Origin: Anaerolineae bacterium
Lineage (GTDB): Bacteria > Chloroflexota > Anaerolineae > 4572-78 > J111
Direction of reading: 5' to 3'
Assembly (NCBI GenBank): GCA_020433835.1
Contig: JAGRBY010000213.1
Span: forward strand, 1 to 10,659
DNA: 10,659 nt
Position numbers and translations under genes: made by a program. Positions within the stretch are counted from its first letter, which is position 1, and every line of letters starts with the position of its first letter. The notes beneath the pieces are model-generated. The model was not told the origin of the DNA, ran no database searches, and saw only the letters and a list, made by a program, of their open reading frames with translations. This document shows positions 5,134 to 10,659 of the stretch, piece after piece.

Positions 5134-8112
5134 ATGACCAACCGTAAGTGGCTTTACCTACCGGCGACGCTAATTATCGTACTCCTCACGCTGCTTTTCT
5201 TCTGGAAAATCTTGCTGACCAACCTTATTCTCAGCGGCGTCGATGTCTTTCTCTATTTCTATCCCTACAAAGCCTATGCTGCCGAAGCGCTGCGCCAGGG
5301 ACGACTGCCACTTTGGAATCCCCATCTGTTTATGGGAGCGCCGCTGTTGGCTAACAGTCAGGTCGGCGTTTTTTATCCTCCAAATTGGCTCTTCGTTTGG
5401 CTCGATGCGCCCAAGCAGGTGGCCTGGTCGATTGGCCTGCATATTGCTCTGGCGGGTCTCTTTACCTTCATCTTTGCCCGCCAAACCTTGCAACTGGCCT
5501 GGTCGGCGGCGCTCATCGCGGCGAGTGTCTTTGCCTTTGGCGGCTATCTGGGAGCGCAGGTTGAGCATATTAACCAACTGCAAGCCGCCGCCTGGCTGCC
5601 GCTGCTGTTCCTCTTTTACGATTTCGCCTGCCGCCGACCACGCCGTTGGTTCTGGCTGCTGCTGTTGGCCCTGACTGTCGCGCTTATTTTATTGGCCGGT
5701 CATGCTCAAACCGCCTTCATTGCAATGTTCGGTCTGGGGCTATATGCGCTGTGGCAAGGGGTGTTCGAGTTCGACATTCCGCTTATCCCTTATTTTCAGC
5801 GCCAAACTCCCCGTCACTATACAACGTCCATATTTCGTCACGTTCTGTTTATCCTGCAAAATCTTTGGCCCCTGCTTCTCGCTTCTCTATTGGCCGTTGC
5901 TCTGGCTGCCATCCAACTACTACCCACTGCCGAACTGTCCAGCCTGTCGATTCGCAGCGAGGGGCTGACCTTTCGCGAGGCGGTTTCCTTCAGCCTGCGC
6001 CCGACCAACCTTCATTATAGTCTGCTCCCACCGCTCGGCCTGGACTTGACCCAGATTTTGGGCCAGGCGTTCGGCGAGTGGGTGGCGTATATCGGCATCA
6101 GCGGCTTAGCATTGGCCCTATTGGGCAGCATCACCGCCCTGTGGCGACCCGAACCGCGCCGTTTTCTCTTCATCGGCAGCAGCGGTCTCATCTTAAGTCT
6201 GGGGATTTTCACCGGGCCGCTCTATTTAGGCCTCTACCATCTCGTGCCCGGTTTTGATCTGTTTCGTGTCCCGGCGCGCTGGCTGCTGCTGTACGCCTTC
6301 GCCGCCGCCATGCTCAGCGGCTACGGGTTCGACGCATTATGCCAACCCGCCGAACTTCGTGCTCACCTTGCGGCTATTCAACAATGGCTTCGCGCCCGCA
6401 CCTGGCACCTCATTCTCCCCGCCGCTCCTATTCTGTTCCTACTGGCGCTCATCGCCTGGAAAACCCCGCCCCTTATCACCCTGGCTTACTGGCTCATCCT
6501 AACCTTGATTACCTTCATCCTTTTTTATCTCACTCTCCGCCTCCCAAAACCTCACGCTTCAATCGCCAATCTCCAATCTCCAATTACCAATTACCAGTCT
6601 CCAATCTCTAATCTCCAATCTCTAATCTCCCTCCTCCTCCTCTTGGAACTCTTTTTCGCCGCTCAAACCCTCAACTACAATCATCCCACCGCACCCCAGG
6701 CCTACCATTCAATGCGCAATGCCACCGCCTTTCTCATCGCCAACGATCCACCTAACCAACCTACGCCGCCGGGCCGTTTCCTGAGCCTGTCGGGCATTAC
6801 CTATGATCCCGGCGACCTGACCGATCTGCGTACCATCTTTGGTGATCGACTATCCGAAAGAGCGCTCTATGATCTCATCGTCGCTACGAAAGAGAAAGAA
6901 GTCCTCTTTTTCAACTTGCCGATGCTGTACGGTCTGCATAGTGTCGATGGCTACGACGGGGGCATTCTGCCGCTCAAACAGTTCATCACCCTCCAAGAAC
7001 TGTTTTTACCCACCGATAATCTATCGACCGACGGTCGGTTACGGGAGAAGCTGCAATTTGTCCCTGACAGCCGATTGCTGTCGCTACTCAACACATGTTG
7101 GGTTATCACCGATAAACAGTTCGATGTCTGGATCGACGGCATCTTTTACGATCTCCAATTTCCGGCCCGACTCTCTCACGGTCAGAATACGAGCACAACC
7201 GACATTCCCGACTTTCCACCTACGGCCATTGGCCTGGTTTCGCATTTGGAGGGTGGCTCCCATCTACCGGATGAAACACCCATCGCGAAGATAACTCTCA
7301 CGTTTACCGATGGCGAGCAAAACAGCTTTATCCTGCAAGCCGGTCAAGACACCGCCGAGGGTGATTACGCATCCCTGCCGCAAGTTGCTCACGGTCAGGC
7401 CAACATCGGTGTTACCTGGCCCTATGAGGCGGCCGGGGTCGATTACATCAGTGTGCTTAATCTGAAAGAGGCCAAGCCCATCGTCGCTATTGCGGTTGAG
7501 GCCCTGCTGCCGGAGGGCACGTTTGTACTGCGCGGTCTCAGCCTCATTCACCAGCCAACAACGACCAGTCGCTCCGTCATTCTCTCAACCGAAGGTGCTT
7601 ACCGGCAGGTTCACTCCGGCGATGTCAAAGTCTATGAAAATGGCGATGTTCTGCCTCGCGTTTTTGTCGTTCACCAGGCGGAAACCGTTCTCGACAACGA
7701 CGCGGCCATCGCGCGGATGAAATCGCCTGAGTTCGATCCGGCAATGATGGTGATGCGCGTGGCTGAAAACGGCGAAACAGTGGGTATCGAAACACGCGGT
7801 ACACCTTCGGCTCACGATCAGGCCGAGATAATTTCCTACACGCCTGAGCGCGTCGAAATGGCGGTTTCGCTCGAATCGCCGGGGTGGGTTATCTTCAGCG
7901 ATACCGATTATCCCGGCTGGCAGGCCACGCTTAACGATCAGCCGGTTGAGATCGAGACGGCGAATATTATGTTCCGCTCGGTCGCCGTGCCGGAGGGGCA
8001 GCACACGCTCGTGTTTGCGTTCAAACCGGCCTCACTGTGGATGGGTGCGATGATCAGTGGGGTGGCGCTGTTGGTGGTGGTCATCGGGTTGGTCGTGAGT
8101 GCGAAAAGATAA
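5134..8112 (+). CDS. YfhO-like large membrane protein
   Basis: The 992-residue protein matches the general plan of the bacterial YfhO family (GT-C-like membrane proteins). An N-terminal helix (about residues 7-28) leads to a loop with Asp37 in SGVDVFLYFYPYKAYAAEAL, then GRLPLWNPHLFMGAPLLANSQ and VFYPPNWLF, all characteristic of the family. About ten further hydrophobic segments reach to about residue 515. A long soluble domain follows, ending in the family-typical VIFSDTDYPGWQATLNDQPVE and VPEGQHTLVFAFKPASLW, then a final membrane helix. In Firmicutes YfhO-type proteins have been linked to glycosylation of lipoteichoic acid; in this organism the substrate is unknown. A heptamer-repeat-encoded linker (residues about 476-498) sits between two membrane helices. 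An in-frame TTG at 5098 would add 12 residues, but no RBS supports it. It follows a GT39-like gene, and the two may serve the same envelope glycosylation process (inference). Confidence 0.85.
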   Translation: MTNRKWLYLPATLIIVLLTLLFFWKILLTNLILSGVDVFLYFYPYKAYAAEALRQGRLPLWNPHLFMGAPLLANSQVGVFYPPNWLFVWLDAPKQVAWSIGLHIALAGLFTFIFARQTLQLAWSAALIAASVFAFGGYLGAQVEHINQLQAAAWLPLLFLFYDFACRRPRRWFWLLLLALTVALILLAGHAQTAFIAMFGLGLYALWQGVFEFDIPLIPYFQRQTPRHYTTSIFRHVLFILQNLWPLLLASLLAVALAAIQLLPTAELSSLSIRSEGLTFREAVSFSLRPTNLHYSLLPPLGLDLTQILGQAFGEWVAYIGISGLALALLGSITALWRPEPRRFLFIGSSGLILSLGIFTGPLYLGLYHLVPGFDLFRVPARWLLLYAFAAAMLSGYGFDALCQPAELRAHLAAIQQWLRARTWHLILPAAPILFLLALIAWKTPPLITLAYWLILTLITFILFYLTLRLPKPHASIANLQSPITNYQSPISNLQSLISLLLLLELFFAAQTLNYNHPTAPQAYHSMRNATAFLIANDPPNQPTPPGRFLSLSGITYDPGDLTDLRTIFGDRLSERALYDLIVATKEKEVLFFNLPMLYGLHSVDGYDGGILPLKQFITLQELFLPTDNLSTDGRLREKLQFVPDSRLLSLLNTCWVITDKQFDVWIDGIFYDLQFPARLSHGQNTSTTDIPDFPPTAIGLVSHLEGGSHLPDETPIAKITLTFTDGEQNSFILQAGQDTAEGDYASLPQVAHGQANIGVTWPYEAAGVDYISVLNLKEAKPIVAIAVEALLPEGTFVLRGLSLIHQPTTTSRSVILSTEGAYRQVHSGDVKVYENGDVLPRVFVVHQAETVLDNDAAIARMKSPEFDPAMMVMRVAENGETVGIETRGTPSAHDQAEIISYTPERVEMAVSLESPGWVIFSDTDYPGWQATLNDQPVEIETANIMFRSVAVPEGQHTLVFAFKPASLWMGAMISGVALLVVVIGLVVSAKR
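6559..6628. repeat. ten-unit heptamer tandem repeat inside the YfhO-like gene
   Basis: Ten 7-mers in perfect register: TCAATCG, CCAATCT x2, CCAATTA x2, CCAGTCT, CCAATCT, CTAATCT, CCAATCT, CTAATCT. Because 21 nt is seven codons, the protein shows a 7-residue period (NLQSPIT, NYQSPIS, NLQSLIS). Same repeat class as 4351-4393. Confidence 0.95.
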
Positions 8113-8144
8113 CCCCTCAATTTCCCTATTCTAACCTTTTTCTG

Positions 8145-8150
8145 TATAAT
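8145..8150 (+). promoter_or_regulatory. -10 box of a candidate prfB promoter
   Basis: A perfect TATAAT lies 58 nt before the prfB ATG. The -35 region at the right distance (TTCCCT, 8122-8127) is poor. The predicted start near 8157 gives a leader of about 50 nt carrying the SD. Confidence 0.5.
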
Positions 8151-8192
8151 ATCGGTTTTGTTTGACGTTATCGTTCATCCAGTAAACCTGAT

Positions 8193-8198
8193 AAGGAG
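8193..8198 (+). promoter_or_regulatory. ribosome binding site of prfB
   Basis: AAGGAG lies 9 nt before ATG 8208. It decides the true start of prfB, which lies upstream of the in-frame TGA and therefore requires the frameshift. Confidence 0.85.
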
Positions 8199-8207
8199 TA
8201 AATCCCT

Positions 8208-9324
8208 ATGGATGATGTAAACAGCCGACTTACCGCTATGGTCAACCGTATCGGTTCAAACATGGTGCGTCTTTGACATCGCTGGTAAAGAAGAACAAGC
8301 CAAAGCGTTAGAAAAAGAATCGCAAGCACCAAACTTTTGGAATGATCAGCGCCAGGCGCAGGAAAAAATGCAGCAGCTTTCTTCCCTGCGCGATCAGGTA
8401 TCGACTTGGCAAGGGTTGCATCGACGCGCCCAGGATGCTTTAACACTGGCTGAGATGGCATCAGATGACGATGATGCGGATCTCCTTGAAGAGCTAGCCA
8501 CTGAAACGGATACCGTCGAAAAGCAGCTTGACAAGCTGGAGTTCCAGATTGCTTTTTCGGGTAAGCACGATCGAGACGATGCATTGTTGTCGATCCACGC
8601 CGGCGCAGGTGGCACCGAGAGCCAAGATTGGGCCGAAATGCTGATGCGAATGTATGTGCGTTGGGCCGAGGCCAGCGGCTACAAAGCGGTCATCATCGAC
8701 GAGACGAAGGGTGAAGAAGCGGGCTTAAAGAGTGTAACCATTGAAATTACCGGCGGATTTACCTATGGCTATCTCAAAGCCGAGCGCGGTGTGCACCGGC
8801 TGGTAAGAATCTCGCCGTTCGATGCGTCTAAACGGCGTCACACCTCCTTTGCACTCGTTGAAGTAGTCCCCGACTTTAAAGCTGATATCGAAATCGAAAT
8901 CAAACCCGAAGACATCGAGACGGATGTCTACAAATCAGGTGGCGCGGGCGGTCAGCACGTTCAGAAAAACTCCACGGCTATCCGTATTCGTCACTTACCA
9001 ACCGGTCTGGTCGTGACCTGCCAAAATGAGCGAAGTCAGTTACAAAACCGCGAGATGGCTATGCGAATTTTACGCGGTCGATTGTACGATATGGAGCTTA
9101 AAAAGCAGGAAGAAGAGGAAGCGCGCTTGCGCGGCCAGCATGTTGAGGCCGGATGGGGTAACCAAATTCGCTCTTATGTGCTCCATCCCTACAAAATGGT
9201 GAAAGATCATCGCACCAACCATGAGGTTGGCAATGCCGAAGCGGTGCTGGATGGCCGGCTCGATGATTTTATTGAAGCGTACCTGCGCCACAGCATCGGT
9301 GACTCAAGTGCGGTAGGAACATAA
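8208..9324 (+). CDS. prfB: peptide chain release factor 2, expressed by programmed +1 frameshift
   Basis: Release factor 2 recognises UGA and UAA in the ribosomal A site and triggers hydrolysis of the finished peptide. Frame one runs from ATG 8208 for 22 codons to CTT TGA (8271-8276). Slipping +1 on CTT continues with GAC at 8275, giving LDIAGKEE..., the standard RF2 continuation, to TAA at 9322-9324. The joined product is 371 residues, normal for RF2 (about 365). Residues 202-204 are SPF, the tripeptide that discriminates UGA, and 247-249 are GGQ within SGGAGGQHVQKNSTAIR, the peptidyl-tRNA hydrolysis motif. Expression should be autoregulated: low RF2 lets the ribosome pause at UGA and shift. 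Annotation pipelines may call only the part from an internal ATG such as 8368, or split the gene. The stop codon lies inside a 21-bp direct repeat (see 9306-9326). Confidence 0.95.
8262..8277 (+). promoter_or_regulatory. prfB +1 recoding site
   Basis: ATGGTG (8262-8267), CGT, then the slippery CTT-TGA-C (8271-8277). The layout is that of the classical element (AGGGGG, three bases, CTTTGAC), with the same 3-nt spacing, but the internal SD-like hexamer matches only 4 of 6 bases. GGTG could still pair with CACC of the 16S tail. Confidence 0.9.
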
Positions 9325-9326
9325 TC
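9306..9326. repeat. 21-bp direct repeat, left copy, spanning the prfB stop
   Basis: The sequence starts AAGTGCGGTAGG and ends ACATAATC. It includes the last prfB codons and the TAA stop. An exact second copy lies at 9443-9463, 137 bp downstream. Confidence 0.9.
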
Positions 9327-9357
9327 ACCACCTTTGCACATTATAAATATTAGAGCA

Positions 9358-9437
9358 AGAACCCAGGTTTTTTAGCGTTAAAAAGAGGCGCTTTTTGCCC
9401 AAAAGGGTATCAATTAGGCATCAAAAACCTGGGTTCT
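9358..9437. repeat. 80-bp element with 15-bp perfect terminal inverted repeats
   Basis: AGAACCCAGGTTTTT (9358-9372) and AAAAACCTGGGTTCT (9423-9437) are perfectly complementary arms. The 50-nt interior holds two further hairpins: AAAAAG-AGGCG-CTTTTT (about 9380-9396) and CCC-AAAA-GGG (about 9398-9407). The right arm is followed by seven A, so the stem with flanking A/T runs could also terminate transcription from the right on the minus strand, where it would read into a T-run only in part. It looks like a MITE/REP-type element, and it lies between the two 21-bp direct repeats. Confidence 0.8.
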
Positions 9438-9442
9438 AAAAA

Positions 9443-9463
9443 AAGTGCGGTAGGAACATAATC
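9443..9463. repeat. 21-bp direct repeat, right copy
   Basis: Exact duplicate of 9306-9326, without coding role here. It begins 5 nt after the inverted-repeat element and ends 2 nt before the operator-like palindrome at 9466. Confidence 0.9.
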
Positions 9464-9465
9464 CT

Positions 9466-9496
9466 ATGTCAAGAAAAATCAAAATTCTCTTGACAT
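9466..9496. promoter_or_regulatory. operator-like palindrome overlapping the -35 box
   Basis: ATGTCAAGA (9466-9474) and TCTTGACAT (9488-9496) form a perfect 9-bp inverted repeat with a 13-nt centre. Half-site centres are 22 nt apart, about two helical turns, and the right half contains the -35 hexamer. This geometry suits a dimeric DNA-binding regulator; no regulator is identified. Confidence 0.55.
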
Positions 9497-9518
9497 TTGT
9501 CATAAACCGCATTATAAT
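9490..9518 (+). promoter_or_regulatory. perfect-consensus sigma-70-type promoter
   Basis: TTGACA (9490-9495), 17-nt spacer, TATAAT (9513-9518): both hexamers match consensus 6/6 at the optimal spacing. Predicted transcript start near 9525. Confidence 0.85.
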
Positions 9519-9524
9519 TATTGC

Positions 9525-9621
9525 GTATAAAGTGGAGATAGACATAGACACACTTTACTTCAACCCAAATAGATATCAATCTGTGTTAGATTGCGCCTTA
9601 GATGACAAGGCGCAATTTTTT
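9525..9621 (+). ncRNA. candidate ~97-nt small RNA or attenuated leader
   Basis: The interval between the predicted start of a perfect-consensus promoter and the U-run of a strong intrinsic terminator would yield a transcript of about 97 nt. It has no annotated gene and matches no RNA family I recognise. It could be an independent small RNA, or the leader of the recombinase gene at 9667 with regulated read-through. A GTG-initiated frame of 36 codons (9532-9642) crosses the terminator, but it has no SD and is not required to explain the locus. Boundaries are approximate and inferred. Confidence 0.5.
9590..9621 (+). terminator. strong rho-independent terminator
   Basis: ATTGCGCCTT (9590-9599) pairs perfectly with AAGGCGCAAT (9607-9616) across a 7-nt loop (AGATGAC), followed by a run of T to 9621. 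It lies 46 nt before the recombinase start. Confidence 0.88.
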
Positions 9622-9666
9622 GCTGTGTTGTCGGTTTATTGAAATTCAGCCTGACCAATTACCTCT

Positions 9667-10554
9667 GTGCAAATGATCCACCCTAACCAGGATGAATTAA
9701 TACTTACGCAATTTGAAGAAGCCTTAAATCAAGCGGCCTTATCTTCATCGACCATTGTTAACTATCTGGCCGATTTGCGTGCTTTTTTACGCTGGGGGCA
9801 GCGCCGCCTGACCGGTGGATTTTCATTGCAGTACGTTACGCCGGAGCATATTCGTCTTTATCGAGAATATTTAGTGGAAGAGTTGAAACGGGCGACCTCA
9901 ACCACAAACCGGCATTTGATGTCGCTGCGTAAATTTTTTTCGTTTGCCGAAGAGATTCGGTTTGTCACTCTTGATCCGGCAGTGGGGGTCTCTCTTGTAA
10001 CGGAGACGGATCGCACCAAGGGGCGCACTCTTTCAGAGAAAGAAGCACACAATCTCATCAACGCAGCACAAAACGGCTCACGGGCCGGATTAATTCGGCG
10101 CGATGCAGCCATATTAAAACTTCTGCTATACACCGGATTGCGCGTGAGTGAAATTGTCGATTTACAAAAGCAAGATTTAGTGTTTGATGATCCCGGCGTT
10201 CATTTGCGCGTTGGTACACATCAAGATAGATCACAGGCCCGACAGTTACCGTTACCGGGCGAAGTCTGTCGCGCATTGAACGATTATTTACAGGTTCGAC
10301 CCCGGACGTCAACAACAGATTGTTTCTTTCTCAGTCAAGAAGGTCGCCCCATCTCAAGCCGAACGGTACAACGCATCATTAGCGACTGTGCCCGGTCGGT
10401 GGGGTTAAAAGGTATCTCCGCCCAAACGCTGCGCCGCACGTTTGCCATGAACTTATTGGCGAAAACAGGCGATGTGGCGTTAGTATCAAAACGCTTAGGG
10501 CATCAAAGTCAAAGTATTACAGAGCAGTATTTAGCGGTGTGTGAGCACCAGTAG
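9667..10554 (+). CDS. tyrosine recombinase (XerC/D or phage-integrase family) with degenerate catalytic set
   Basis: The 295-residue length and two-domain plan match Xer-type recombinases: an N-terminal SAM-like core-binding domain (about residues 8-105, with STIVNYLADLRAFLRW and TTNRHLMSLRKFFSFA) and a C-terminal catalytic domain. Seen catalytic positions are Arg159 in YTGLRVSEI, Arg256 in QTLRRTFA, His279 in RLGHQS and the nucleophile candidate Tyr288 in EQYLAV, nine residues after the His as usual. Missing are the box-II His of H-x-L-R-H (Gln253 instead, with Arg at the following H) and a Lys in the beta-hairpin (VGTHQDRSQARQLPLP has none). It may be a weak, specialised or DNA-binding-only member. 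Start is uncertain: GTG 9667 or ATG 9673, neither with a clear SD. It sits 50 nt before rpoC on the same strand, behind a promoter-terminator unit. Confidence 0.85.
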   Translation: MQMIHPNQDELILTQFEEALNQAALSSSTIVNYLADLRAFLRWGQRRLTGGFSLQYVTPEHIRLYREYLVEELKRATSTTNRHLMSLRKFFSFAEEIRFVTLDPAVGVSLVTETDRTKGRTLSEKEAHNLINAAQNGSRAGLIRRDAAILKLLLYTGLRVSEIVDLQKQDLVFDDPGVHLRVGTHQDRSQARQLPLPGEVCRALNDYLQVRPRTSTTDCFFLSQEGRPISSRTVQRIISDCARSVGLKGISAQTLRRTFAMNLLAKTGDVALVSKRLGHQSQSITEQYLAVCEHQ

Positions 10555-10590
10555 GTCAATATAAACATTTTGATGGAATCATACTCATTC

Positions 10591-10596
10591 GGGAGG
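10591..10596 (+). promoter_or_regulatory. ribosome binding site of rpoC
   Basis: GGGAGG lies 8 nt before GTG 10605 and supports that start codon. Confidence 0.75.
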
Positions 10597-10604
10597 TTCT
10601 TACT

Positions 10605-10659
10605 GTGGAAGTAAAAGATTTCCGCGCATTACGGGTTAGTTTAGCTTCGCCAGATGAAA
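10605..10659 (+). CDS. rpoC: DNA-directed RNA polymerase subunit beta' (N-terminus, partial)
   Basis: Only 18 codons are inside the window, beginning with GTG behind a good SD. They read MEVKDFRALRVSLASPDE, which matches the beta' N-terminal pattern (V-x-D/N-F-x-A-[IL]-[RK]-[IV]-x-LASP-[ED]), ahead of the expected WSYGEV and zinc-finger region outside the window. Beta' carries the catalytic Mg-binding NADFDGD loop of RNA polymerase. The gene immediately upstream is a tyrosine recombinase and not rpoB, which is the usual neighbour, so rpoB must be elsewhere or displaced. No separate promoter is obvious in the 50-nt gap, so read-through from the recombinase gene is plausible. The identification rests on a short stretch. 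Confidence 0.75.
   Translation, partial: MEVKDFRALRVSLASPDE

Noticed and set aside
6559..6628. CRISPR-like array
   Set aside because: Units are 7 bp with no spacers and lie inside a coding sequence, and no cas gene is near.
8368..9324. prfB as a shorter gene starting at the internal ATG 8368
   Set aside because: This would remove the conserved RF2 N-terminal part (LDIAGKEE...). The SD at 8193 and the CTT-TGA-C recoding site show the real start is 8208.
9532..9642. GTG-initiated 36-codon frame in the promoter-terminator unit
   Set aside because: No SD, it crosses the terminator stem and T-run, and the peptide matches nothing known. Not excluded as a leader peptide, but unsupported.

Overview
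The window looks like a bacterial chromosome segment, most likely Chloroflexota (Anaerolineae or Caldilineae type). That assignment is inferred. It rests on GC a little over half, a pair of very hydrophobic GT-C/YfhO-type membrane proteins, short heptamer and octamer tandem repeats scattered in and between genes, and the style of the rpoC N-terminus. No marker gene proves it.

Layout: (1) 1-366, minus strand: N-terminal part of a CYTH-domain (class IV adenylate cyclase/thiamine-triphosphatase-like) gene running off the left edge. (2) 536-2326: long-chain acyl-CoA ligase (FadD type), divergent from the CYTH gene. (3) 2597-3364: a soluble conserved-looking protein of unknown function behind an AT-rich spacer. 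(4) 3413-5023 and 5134-8112: two large membrane proteins, a GT39/PMT-like glycosyltransferase and a YfhO-like protein. They are separated by a REP-like inverted repeat, and each has a -10 box placed so that transcription should begin at the ATG. (5) 8208-9324: prfB (release factor 2) with its programmed +1 frameshift at an in-frame TGA. (6) 9325-9666: a dense non-coding region with a 21-bp direct repeat whose first copy spans the prfB stop codon, an 80-bp nested inverted-repeat element, a perfect-consensus sigma-70-type promoter with an overlapping palindrome, and a strong intrinsic terminator about 100 nt downstream. (7) 9667-10554: a tyrosine recombinase with a degenerate active site. (8) 10605-end: the first 18 codons of rpoC.

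The genes do not form one pathway. The window is a mixture of housekeeping genes (fadD, prfB, rpoC), envelope glycosylation genes and repeat-rich spacers. The most unusual parts are the prfB-recombinase spacer, which reads as a small RNA gene or an attenuated leader next to a probable insertion scar; the recombinase wedged directly in front of rpoC where rpoB would be expected; and the in-frame colonisation of both membrane-protein genes by short tandem repeats.
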